A stretch of DNA of 64,000 nt from Stratiolaelaps scimitus (lineage: Eukaryota > Arthropoda > Arachnida > Mesostigmata > Laelapidae), in contig JABWDB010000019.1 of the NCBI GenBank assembly GCA_019614645.1, forward strand, positions 62,001-126,000, written 5' to 3'. Below are positions 12,501 through 23,785 of this stretch, piece after piece. The notes beneath the pieces are model-generated. The model had not been told where the DNA came from. It worked only from the letters and a program-made list of their open reading frames with translations, and did no database searches. Each line of letters opens with the position of its first letter. Positions within the stretch are counted from its first letter, which is position 1. Made by a program: the position numbers and the translations under genes.

Positions 12501-12836
12501 AAGTTCTGATCGACACCCGAATCCAATGTAAACACGACGACTTCCGGCGCGCCAAAATTCAAACTCGCTATTATTTCAGAGTAATTTCTACCTTGCAATT
12601 GGTAATTCCTCAACTATTTCGAATATTCTAGTAGGGCATACGAAGTCATTTTATTACGTATGCAATCGAATCTGACTCAAAACTCGTCCAAGTCAACGCT
12701 ATACTGCACATAGCAAATGGGTGTTCATCGTGATTTCGAATGTTTTGAGACACGGGTGTCATTTGCAGTTTCTTGTGTTTCTCAATCAATGGCCGCCGAG
12801 TAGTCGTCAAATTGTTGAATGCGTGCACTTTGAGAG
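12501..12836. promoter_or_regulatory. Shared promoter region between RPL12 and MTR4
   Basis: About 336 bp separate the probable RPL12 start (minus) from the MTR4 ATG (plus). No TATA box is evident on either side. The arrangement fits a bidirectional housekeeping promoter. No separate upstream exon for MTR4 can be seen. Confidence 0.45.
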
Positions 12837-15800
12837 ATGGAAGACCTTTTTAGTGTTTTTGAGAATGCCGGCGCCTCAGAATCTGGCCCTGATTCGAAAA
12901 AGGGCAATGGCAAGGACGCTGCGAAATTGCGCAAGGATGATCCGTAAGTTGGAAACTCGCACTTTTTAGCATTTCGCATTGGTTACCTACGAACGGGCGA
13001 ACAAAGCGCCAAAAGCGCCAAGTTGTTCTGTGCCCGCCGAATCATGTGGGTGTCCACATAAATAACAATCGAATTATTTTTAAGCACGGGGAGCCGTACG
13101 TCCCTTGTCCGTCATTAGATCAAATGCACACGATGGGCAAGAGGTTCTATTCAACCGACGAAAAATGATCTTAGTAAACGTTCATGGACGTAATTCGGAA
13201 AGTAACTGCGTAAATGGTTCATTTATTATGCTTATCGCTAGGTTGCACACTGTTGTTCCACCATACGTGGTACCACCATATATATATATATATATATATT
13301 GGCTACACAACATATATGTATATTTTGTTTTTGTGTCTCCATTTCTAGCTGAGGTTTGGCGCGTTGCTCTTCAACAATGTTCACAAATGCAAAACCGAAG
13401 GACAGCGTTCGTTTCGCTGGCCAATTATAATTAGCCGGGAATAGATATGCAATGCATTAATAGGTGATTTACGTTAACCCAAGCAAATTTGTTGCCATTT
13501 GTATTTTCTTCTCTAGGACCGATTTCATCAGCGGCATCCTTAAGGGCGCCAAGGATATGTCACCTGAGGCAGAGGGTCCGGTGAAAAAGAAACCGAAAAT
13601 ACTCGAGGAGTACAAGTATGATTTAAGTCATTAGTTGCATTGGCGCTATTTTTTTGTTATTCAACAATTAATATGGCAGTTAATAAACCGTTTAACATTC
13701 ATTTTCTAGATTGAACTAATAATAACAATATAGATCCGCTGAGCTGTTGCACATAACGTGCATGTTTTTTGGTGCAATTTTGCTATCCTACCAGATTTTC
13801 CAGTAAATAATTCGCTTACAGTGAATGAGCTGGACAAATTGCTATCGTGTTAGCTATTACGCTATGACTGAGATGATTAGCAACAGTTGTTACATACCAT
13901 TTTTCTTTTCTATTGTATGTCATATGTCCGCGTGCCACAGCCCGGATGAATATGCATCTCGGAGTACGATTCATCGTGTGGATACGGTGGATTCCTGCTC
14001 CCACGAGGTCGCGGTCCCATCCGGGTCGGAGTTCGTGCCACTTGAGGTGAAACCGGGTCCGCCTGCGCGTGACTACCCGTTTGTGTTGGATCCTTTTCAG
14101 CGGGAGGCCATCCTATGCATCGAAAATGAGCAGAGCGTACTTGTCAGCGCGCACACATCGGCTGGAAAAACAGTACGCGCGATGACGACTAAACAGATAA
14201 CACGCTTAATACTTCCCCAGCAGCAGCAGCACGCTGTTTCATAGCATAGTGAATTGTTTGAAATGCGTAGTGTTGTCAAAAAACTGTAGATGGAACTTTT
14301 TTTTTACAGCTTGAGCTTTTTATAGTCATTGATGATTGTTTAGTTACTCGATGTGAACGTTGTCCTGATTGTTTCTGTGTTTCGTTATCATCACAGGTGG
14401 TGGCTGAATATTCGATTGCTTTGGCATTAAAGAACAAGCAGCGTGTTATCTACACAACGCCAATCAAGGCGCTGTCCAACCAGAAGTACCGAGAGTTCTA
14501 CGAAGAGTTTAAGGACGTCGGCCTCATGACGGGGGACGTTACCATCAACCCAACTGCGTCTTGCCTTATTATGACAACCGAGATCTTGCGTTCGATGTTG
14601 TATCGAGGCAGTGAAATCATGCGCGAGGTCGGTTGGGTCATCTTCGATGAGATCCACTACATGAGAGACAAGGGTCAGTCAAGGCGTTGAGCTCATTTGA
14701 ATCATTTCTGTTGTTTCTTAGCCACTTTTTAATGACTTCCGCGAATTTCTTCATGGATTATGGATAATGCATACGCCGTTTACGAAGCGCGCGGGGGGGG
14801 GGAGGGGTACCGTGTTTATCATGGTAAAAAAAAGTCGTCGCGAGTATGATTTGCCACCTTACATCTATCTATCCTTTGAATGTTTGTACGTCTTTCTTTA
14901 CGGGGAGTAGAGCGTGGCGTCGTATGGGAAGAAACAATCATTCTTCTTCCGGACAACGTTCACTATGTGTTCCTGTCAGCGACAATACCGAACGCTCGTC
15001 AGTTTGCCGAATGGATTTGCTACTTGCATAGGCAACCCTGCCACGTCGTCTATACGGAATACCGACCAGTTCCGTTACAGCACTACATATTCCCTGCTGG
15101 CGGTGATGGCCTTCATCTGGTAGTAGATGAGAAGGGCGTCTTCAAGGAGGACAACTTCAATCTTGCCATGACGACACTCCAGAACGCTGCGGGCAACGCC
15201 CGAGGCGATAGCGGACTTCGTGGCCGGCAAGGCGGTTTCCGCTCAGAGACCAACTGTTACAAAATTGTCAAGATGATCATGGAACGCGATTATAGCCCGG
15301 TGATTGTATTCAGCTTCTCGAAGAGGGAATGCGAATCGTACGCAACGCAAATGAGCAAGCTCGATCTGAACACGGCCGATGAAAAGAAGCTTGTCAACGA
15401 AGTGTTCAATAATGCAATGGAGGTAGGTTCACCATTTCAGTGGATTCGATCGGGGAATTAGGCAAGCACAATGCAAAATCGCCATAGGTCGTAGCATCAG
15501 TCAAAGAAATATCCTTCCGCGTTCGATGTTATAGGTTATGCGTTCTTGTTCTCTATAGTTAACTTGGTGCTTGTACACTCTCGCTTGCGTTATCTAGGCG
15601 CTGTCTGACGAAGATCGTGAGCTACCCCAAGTGCAACAGGTGCTACCACTTCTAATGCGTGGTATCGCCATTCACCACGGAGGCCTCTTGCCAATTCTCA
15701 AGGAGACAATAGAGATCCTCTTCGGTGAGGGTCTCATCAAGACGTTGTTCGCCACGGAGACATTCGCAATGGGATTAAACATGCCGGCCCGGACGGTGTT

Positions 15801-18800
15801 GTTCACCAATCCGAGAAAGTTCGACGGACAGAATTTCCGTTGGGTTACTTCGGGCGAATATATTCAGATGAGCGGAAGAGCTGGAAGACGAGGACTCGAT
15901 GATAGAGGTGCGTACCCCCTAAGATGATCCTTATTAAAGCCTTGAGGGGGCAGCCCTCCTCAACCTAATCATTGGGAATCTTCAATGGGTAAAAAAACGG
16001 ATCAATACGAGTTCTCCGTCTTTGGAACAATATCTTCGCCAGGTCGATGCCCTTGATCAACCTGCTTCGGTTCTCCACAGAGGTTATGTTGATTTTTTTG
16101 GCCAACTTAAAACACAGTGGTTTTTTGTTTTTTGTGTCCTTGTATTCCGAATTCTGTTATTCCGACTGTCAGGTATCGTCATCCTGATGATCGATGAGAA
16201 AATGAGTGCTCAGGCTGCCAAGGACATTGTAAAAGGGGCTCCAGATGCTATCAACTCGGCATTTCATCTCACGTACAATATGGTGCTCAATCTTCTCCGT
16301 GTCGAAGGCATTAATCCGGAGTATATGCTCGAACGAAGTTTTTTCCAGTTCCAGAACTACGCTTCGATTCCGCAACTGTACCAGAGTAAGTGAACTCGCC
16401 GAGCATATGGCAAAGACATTCATATTAACTCGCCAGTTTCAATCGTCCATTGTTCTACGTGAGTACTCGTACATGGAACTCGGAGTTAGCTTCACTGCTG
16501 TACTCGAGCGTCTGCGTTTTCTCGTGTTCCCAACCGTGTTCGCTCAGGGTTGGACGCCTTACAGGAGCAACTGGACGGGATGTCGGTAGAACGCGAAGAT
16601 GAGGTGGCCACGTATTTCAAGGTTCAACAACAGTTGACCAAAAGTCAATCGGAGCTTCGCGGATTCATAACGAAACCACAGTACATCGTGCCATTCCTTC
16701 AGGCAGGCCGCATGATTCGTGTGAAGAATAAAAAGGACGACTTCGGATGGGGGATCATTATTAACTACAAAAATAAGAAAGTTCAGTCAAAGGTAGGATT
16801 CGGTCGTGTGATTCATATTGTTTTAGTAGAAGAACTCATGTAGGCGTGGTGACAAAAAACCTACGCGATTTGCTTTTCCATGTAGGTCTCCATTTGCATT
16901 CGCGATAACGACGACTAATTGTCGACTCAATTAAGTGCAAGGGAGCTAGTATTAAGCACGAACAGGGAGAGCGAACGACACGAAAAGTGTAACACAAAAT
17001 GGTGCCTGAGATTATCTCACGTATTTTTGTTATCTGTGTGCGTTATCATTGGAAAAATGATGATCAATTCTTAGCAGAAACATTCAAACATCTTGGACGA
17101 GGAAGATGTCCAGGTGATCGTCGAAGCTTTAATATACGTTTGTCCAGGGTCAACTGAGGTCGAATCGATTAAGCCTCCCCCGAAGGGTGTCAAAGGCGAG
17201 ATGCAGGTCGTGCCAATTCGTCTGGATCTCGTTGAGTGGATATCGTCGGTCCGCCTGCTCTATCCAAGTGACCTGAGACCGCTTGACAGCCGTATGAGCG
17301 TGTTAAAATCAATCAACGAGGTCGAGAAACGCTTCGACAAGGAGGTGCCCCTCTTAGATCCCATCGAAGATATGGACATTCGGGAGCCAACCGTCAAGGA
17401 GCTTGTGAAGGTGACTTCTTATAAGGACTTCTTATGCAACGATTTCTTATGCCTCTTCATGAAATGCGCTCCGCTTAATGATTTTGGGTGTTCCCATTGT
17501 AACAATGTGGTGCCTCTCATTTGCAACCGTGGTAAACATGAGCTTTTCTGTTCCTGCCTGCGTATACTTCAATATATATATATTTCAGCAAATTGCCGCA
17601 CTGAAGGAACGATTACGTTCACTGCCGTTGCACACCGAACCCAGCTTAGATGGCCTATACAAGGCGTATTCAGCCAAGCAACAGGTCGCCGAGCAAGTCA
17701 AACAGTGCAAAGCTGACATCCGCAAAGGCCGAAGTCTTCTACAGATGGATGAGCTGAAGTGTCGCAAACGAGTCCTTCGGCGACTCGCCTACTGCAACAA
17801 CGCCGACGTCATCGACGTCAAGGGCCGGATCGCATGCGAAATTAGCACGTGCGTCGACCACCGTTTTGTTATATGGGAGCAGGCCGATTTGTTGTTAGCG
17901 CGCCGTTCTCGTCGCATGGGCACTACTGGGCAGTCACTGATTCTTAGTTCCGACATCCAAACACAGCTCTTCTCGCTCTTCCAATGCCTATTTCGAAAGG
18001 AAATGCATCGCGATATTTTCTTGCTGGCGCCGAAACCCGACCCAGAATCGATTTATAACAGAATGCAGGGCACACAGCCGATTCGCGAATAAAATACAGT
18101 CGAATTTAGCAGCTCACTCCCGCAACGCTCTCGTATAGCTATCGAATGTAACTTGCCTTCAATTTACCGTCCGCAAAAGAGTCTCGGACGCTCTATGACT
18201 ATATGTATATATATATATATATATATATACATATATATTTTTTTTAATTTGGGATGATGTAATTTATCTTTGCTGTAATTGTTGCCGTGTATTTCGTGAC
18301 ATTTGATTACTTCTTAGTGCTGATGAGCTCTTGTTAACGGAGATGATCTTCAACAACGTTTTCAATAACCTGAACCCAGCCCAGTGCAATGCGGTGCTAT
18401 CGTGTCTAGTGTTCCAAGAGAAGAGCAATGAAATGCCGAAACTCACAGAGGAGCTGATGCAGCCTCTTCGGCTAATGCAGGACATGGCCAGAAGGATAGC
18501 ACAGGTAAAATTACCGTCTGTTTATCCGCAAAAAAAGCGAGGAAGGAAAATCATAATTTCACTGCATAGTTCTTCTCTTCTGGTGTGATAGTGAATTGTA
18601 TCGTCATTCAAAAACACACTGCTTGTACTATCCAGCGATGCCGTCACTGGGGCATCGCATAAAGCTATTGGTCAAGCCCAAATGACCCAATGTAAAATAC
18701 TGCTCATTCCTATTGGGGTGGCGTCGTTCTAGGTTTCACGTGACTCAAAGCTCGAGCTTAATGAAGAAGATTATATCGATCAGTTTAAGCCGCACCTGAT

Positions 18801-19137
18801 GGACGTTGTGTTCGGATGGAGTAAAGGCGCCTCGTTTGGGCAAATCTGCAAAATGACAGACGCTTTCGAAGGCTCAATCATTCGATGCATGCGACGACTT
18901 GAGGAACTGCTTCGCCAGATGGTGCAGGCAGCCAAAAGTATAGGAAACACCGAACTTGAGACGAAGTTCAGTGAGGGTAAGTGTATCAGCTGGTTTTTCC
19001 CTCTTTCTTTCACTCAACTTCAATATTACCATCTTTGCTACGGTTCTGCTGTTGCACCAGCCGGTCCCAAGTTTTCTCTCGTTATTATAGAATCATCTAA
19101 TTCTTACTGGCTCTCTTTTGAAAAAGTCACTTTTCGC

Positions 19138-19169
<32 letters not shown>

Positions 19170-19405
19170 CTGTAAATATACATGACATAATATATCTAAT
19201 GTTATGTAATATATATAAATATATTTTTATATATTTTATATATATATATATATATTGACCACATACATTAACGCGTTGTTCGAAACACTATTCCGGAGCT
19301 GCTCTTTAACAATGCATTCATGGTTCATCGTGACCACGTTCATGTTTTCCAGCGATTAAACTCATCAAGCGTGATATCGTCTTTGCTGCGTCGTTGTATT
19401 TGTAA
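12837..19405 (+). CDS. MTREX: Exosome RNA helicase MTR4 (SKIV2L2), 1024 aa
   Basis: SF2 Ski2-like helicase that feeds RNA to the nuclear exosome as part of TRAMP-type complexes. Thirteen coding exons: 12837-12943, 13517-13615, 13941-14172, 14397-14673, 14911-15422, 15598-15907, 16173-16385, 16548-16792, 17075-17410, 17589-17848, 18318-18504, 18733-18976, 19353-19405. All introns are GT-AG and phases close to 1024 aa, near the usual 1040. It begins [12 protein letters not shown], the N-terminal motif that binds Rrp6-Rrp47 in yeast. Motifs: SAHTSAGKT (Walker A, split by intron 3), DEIH (motif II), SATIPNA (motif III), [10 protein letters not shown] (motif VI). The arch/KOW region follows, then [16 protein letters not shown], and a C-terminal helical bundle ending [12 protein letters not shown]. 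Exon 9 has a tandem TAGCAG acceptor. The frame stays open into intron 10. A likely poly(A) signal is at 20025-20030. Confidence 0.96.
13278..13299. repeat. (TA)n microsatellite in MTR4 intron 1
   Basis: About 22 bp of alternating AT within the intron between the first two coding exons. Confidence 0.9.
17849..18092 (+). other. Open frame continuing into MTR4 intron 10
   Basis: If the donor after AGC AC at 17848 is not used, the MTR4 frame stays open for about 80 more codons to TAA at 18090-18092. The added tail ends [20 protein letters not shown] and is GC-richer than the other introns. Retention would give an isoform that lacks the C-terminal helical bundle. The spliced form is certainly the main product, because the joined sequence [14 protein letters not shown] fits the family. 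Confidence 0.3.
18201..18238. repeat. (TA)n-rich tract in MTR4 intron 10
   Basis: Imperfect alternating TA, about 38 bp, followed by a T run. Confidence 0.85.
19138..19256. repeat. TA-rich tracts in MTR4 intron 12
   Basis: A pure (AT)n run at 19138-19163 and a second, imperfect TA-rich run at about 19189-19256. Confidence 0.85.
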
Positions 19406-20912
19406 CGTAAAAGAATCATTGAAATGATGAGAGGTTTGTTGAAGGACAAAAGGTAAGCGGAATTGAAATGCTCGCCCCGAATTTCTGCACCTCTTTGAGC
19501 CACCCAATCTCGTAGACAGCAGAATTTAGCCCTAAATACGTCTGCTGATGTTGTTTGTAGAAAGATTTGGTGTGTGAATTGTAGCGTTGTCACATCTGCA
19601 ATGCTAGCTGACCTTCATCTTGTCTTCGTTTGTGGAGTCAATGCTGAGAACGATTGTCTAGCATAGTATAGCCGCAAGCTTGGTGTCCGCTCGCTCGGCC
19701 CAGCTCTGCACCTCGAATTGTTGTCATATGACATCTGTCCTCTTCGACGACGACGACGACAACAACAACCACAGCCATAAGTTCCACTATCACTAATTGA
19801 ATTTAATTACTGCTGATATAATTAGTTTGGATGTATTTAGTGGTCACGACGAAACCTTCGTGCGTGACCAACCGCGTGCATATCTAGGGTTTGAAATTGT
19901 CGCCATAACGATCGGGTATACATTTGTGTACATATTCATCACATTATTACGAATAATGACGAAGTGACCGTCATGAAATCTCGCAGACTGAGATTTATCG
20001 TCAGCATAAAAAAAGGGATGGCAGAATAAAAACAAAACAGCAACAACAGGAAAGATAGGTGTTCGACAATTGCCTATGGAAAATGTGAAAGAAGATCGCC
20101 TGTCTACAACACGCAGGAAGATGACCCGAGTGCATATGTCACTGGTGCCCCGCCTGACTGACGTAGGCTGTGGATATATCTATCGGAAAATATATAGCGT
20201 GTCATAATTTGCATAACCCTGAAATAGGAGAGAGAGAGAGGGAGAGAGAGGAAAAACAATATGGAAACGAAGAAATAATGAACACAAGAAAAAAAATGGT
20301 TTGTGTGCGCGTCTCCAGAAATAAATACCGAATGCCTGCCAAAAATAAATGGCCGTGTTTTCTATTTTCTCTAAATTAAGGTAGACTTCGGACGTGACAA
20401 AGCAATACATATAGGCGTTTTTGGAATAATAATAATAATAATAATAGTAATAAGATAAAATAGTACTGCATATGATATGGATCCCATTATCAAAACAGTT
20501 TGAAATAATTAATGCGCTGTAGAGTCTAGCTAATCGCTAATAATGGACTGTGTATGCTTTAGGAAGCATCAAGCCGGGATCACTAATCGTGTGCCTTCGT
20601 AAGCAAACTATAGGAAGGTGATTGAAAACTGGGAAAATAACCTCTCCATAGCTGCGGAGACGAAGCGTAAACGCCTTTCTACTAAGGCAAAATTAGAGCT
20701 ACCGAAGAAAATGAAAGACGACACTGGTTATTTTTCTTAAACATGTAATAACAGTAAAGCTTCGTATTACATAATTTATTTTTTGATTGTGTACAAAACA
20801 CGAGGTCATCGATATACCTCTATGTCGATTTATCTTCATACATACATAAATACATATATATGTACATGCATATCTACAGTTAGTTGAATCGTCAAACGAT
20901 GGCTTTTTGGTA

Positions 20913-20951
<39 letters not shown>

Positions 20952-21221
20952 CAGAATTTTTGTATATAATTCTGTTTTGTGACGATGTATACGCGCACAT
21001 GAAACTCTGCGTGACGTAAATCTATTTCCGTAGGCCCTAGCCCCGTAGCAGTCCCCTCGAGTGTTCATTTCTAAAGGGTCCTATATGCTGTATAAGCCCC
21101 CATAGAACAGGCACATCGCCATGCCTACAAATATCTACAGACTTGAACCCATACAGATATGCCGAACAGCTATTCCGGATTTCACTGCTGGCAACCGATC
21201 AGTCTCTCTTTGTCTCCATCT
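19406..21221. other. Convergent intergenic region, MTR4 and RECQ1 3' sides
   Basis: No gene recognised. It contains the MTR4 3' UTR, probably ending after AATAAA at 20025-20030, and the RECQ1 3' UTR, with TTTATT (AATAAA on minus) at about 20775-20780. Repeats: (ACG)/(ACA) triplets near 19748, (GA)n near 20228-20250, (AAT)n near 20428-20450 and (TA)n at 20916-20950. Confidence 0.5.
20916..20950. repeat. (TA)n microsatellite
   Basis: About 35 bp of pure alternating TA between MTR4 and the RECQ1-type gene. Confidence 0.95.
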
Positions 21222-23785
21222 CTACTGAAGTGCCTGCTGAACAGCGGCTGCCAGCTGGTCCACTGGTGGCGTCGGCTGTTCGGGCGGCTGTTGTTGAACA
21301 ACGTGCACGACAACCTGCTGAACGTGTGGCTGCTGCAGAACCCGTTGAATTCCGTGTGTCGTCGGCTGGGAATGAACAACCTGGCGCACCACCTGCACTG
21401 ACTGTTGTAGCTGCTGCAACTGCTGCTGAGTCAAGAGCTGCTGCTGCTGTTCCTGTTGAAGGTGTTGTTGGTGTTGTCTTACAACCTGTATAGATTGGCC
21501 AGCCTGCTGTTCGTGGACACCAGACTGGGTATGGTGCTGCTGCTGCCGCTGCTGCTGTTGGCTATTGATCGATGCTGGTAGCTGCTGCATCTGCTGTGGC
21601 TGCTCCTGATCGCAGAGCTGGATTTCGTCGTTGTCAGCCTGTGGCGAGTCGAGTTTAGCCACCTTATTCGTTGGACCTTCGTCGTCATCGATGACGACAA
21701 CATCCTCTGCGGCACGCTTCGAACGGAGGTATACTTTGAACTTGGCGCTTTCGCGTCCGTCCAATAGTCGCTTCAGGCGGGCCCCTTCGGCCAAATGCGA
21801 TATCGTTGAGTACGGCGTAAAGTGGAATCTCTCCTCGAGGTAGCCCTCGCAGAGTGCCCACGCGATCAGGTGACCGACATGGTCCTTCACGACGCTCGGG
21901 GCGTTCTCCTTGTTCAGACGTTTCCTGAAGAGGTCCATCAGCTTCCAGCCGGTGACCCGCTGGCCTTGCGAAGACTGCTCTTCAAAAATCGTCGAAAACA
22001 ATTTGATATGCTCGGTGACGTCGATCGTCTGAATGTTGACTGGATTACGACAGTTGTCGCACATGGCCTCCTCACTTCGACATTGTATTGGCTCATCGCC
22101 AAATCCCTCGGTCAGCGTTTCCCGCAGTAGCTGGCGTCGGCAAGTGGCCCGGTCAAGGCAATACTTGATCATTTTGTACAGATAACGCAGGCCGCTCTTA
22201 TCGGAGAACACGAGCGACGAAAGGCGAAACACGTCTTGAAATTTGAACATGCAATAGGCTTGAGCTAGTCGCCCGTCTCGGCCTGCTCGGCCACTCTCGA
22301 TATAGTAGTTCTGTAGACTTTTCGATATTGAATAGTGGACGACAAAGCGGCAATCGCTCTTATGGATGCCCATACCAAACGCTGTCGTCGCAACGATAAT
22401 CTGTATCTTGCCACTGGCCCATTGCTGGTGTACCTTGCTTCGATACTCCATCTTTAGTTGATGGTGGTACGGCTTAGCCTTAATCCCGTAGTCCTTAACA
22501 AGCACAGTCGCCACGTCCTCAGCGTCCTTGACTGAGAAACAGCACACCATGCCAGCCTCGGTCGGGTACTTCTCCTGTATCATTTTTGCAATTTCGCCGA
22601 TGACGTTTTGTCGGCCCGACTCAATAAAGTTCACCTCGTAAGCGATGTTCGGCATGTCGAGGTCCTGCCGCAGCAGTGCATGCTTTTCGAGGTTGAGAGC
22701 ACAGGACATATCAAACAAAATCGGCTTGCTGGCCGTCGACGTCAGCAGTAGCATTGGGACACCCGAGTAGCTGGCCCGCATCGTGGACAACGCCTGGTAG
22801 TCGCTGCGGAAGTCGTGTCCCTGTGACGCGCAGCATTGCGCCTCGTCGATGACGATCAGTGCCAACATCTTCTTATCGTACGCCTTGCTTACTTTCGCCA
22901 TAAACTGCTTGCTTTTGTTGATTTTGTCAGGCGTCACGAACAGTAGCATTTTGTCCTTTGGCGCCTGCTGCTGCTGGAAGGACATCCGCACAATGACGTG
23001 ATTTAGGTCCTCCTTCGAGAGGTTGATGTGCACGCCAAACGCTGGAAACGTGGGGTCCCGCGCGGATATCGACATGAGTTGATCCTCCACCAGCGAGGTA
23101 AGCGGAGTCACGACAAACACGAGACCGCGTAGGTGCATAGCAGCGAGCTGATAGATCAGCGACTTGCCGGACCCGGCCGGCATCACAACAGTGCAATCAT
23201 TTCCTGAAACAAATTTATGTCGAGCAAAAACCGAGAAGAATTGAAAACACGTTACCGCTGCCACCGCCCTCATCTCGTTGTGAGTATGTAACTGTATGTG
23301 AAACATGTAACTGATTTAACTAAGATGCATTTGGTTGGGGGTTAGCTACACACACACACACACACACAATACAAATTCGTTGAAGCGAATCGGAGCTGAC
23401 CCCATTGTACATTTCAAGTGATTTCCATTAGCAGAGCCTCGTTGAGGACCCCTCATATCATAGGGACAATCGGGAGGAGGCGGATACAAGGGTAATCCGG
23501 ACATTCACCTGAGAGTAACGCGTTGAGAGCCGCCTCCTGTAGACCACGAAAGTTCTGATAGCCGAACTTCTTATGGAGCAACGAACGAATTTTACTCGTC
23601 CACGGGAAGTTCCCATCGAGGAACTGATCGACGGGCAAGTTGTTCTCACGAGCTGCCAGTTCACCACGAAGTCGTTCTCGACGCTTTGCTAAATCCTCGC
23701 GACGTTCTCGGAGTCTTTCCATGTGGCCATCGATCTCCGCTATTTGAGACTCGATCGACTCGAGTTCGTCGGAGTCGAGCTCCAT
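21222..23785 (-). CDS. RECQL: RECQ1-type DNA helicase with DEAQ box and Gln-rich tail, 752 aa
   Basis: Two coding exons on the minus strand, 23785-23509 and 23203-21222, joined in phase 1 (GTGAAT donor, TTTCAG acceptor). Residues 1-50 form a charged coiled coil as in RECQ1. Motif 0 (NFRGLQ, about 77-82) and Walker A (MPAGSGKS, K106) follow. Motif II is DEAQ (212-215) instead of DEVH/DEAH. The next loop reads CCASQGHDFR and lacks the conserved Trp (Q220 in its place). Motif III is LLTSTAS and motif VI is YYIESGRAGRDG. Zinc-site cysteines are C446, C467, C474 and C477, then a winged helix with YLEERFHFTPYSTISHL. VVVIDDDE (594-601) looks like a SUMO-interacting motif. Residues 618-752 are Gln-rich. 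The order of domains fits RECQL better than BLM or WRN. Whether it still unwinds DNA is open. Confidence 0.93.
21243..21610 (-). repeat. CAG/CAA-rich segment coding for poly-Gln
   Basis: Interrupted CAG and CAA codons (CTG/TTG on plus) encode the Gln-rich C-terminal tail of the RECQ1-type protein. The mix of CAG and CAA shows it is not a pure triplet expansion. Confidence 0.8.
23347..23368. repeat. (CA)n microsatellite in RECQ1-type intron
   Basis: About 22 bp of CA repeat within the 305-bp intron. Confidence 0.9.
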
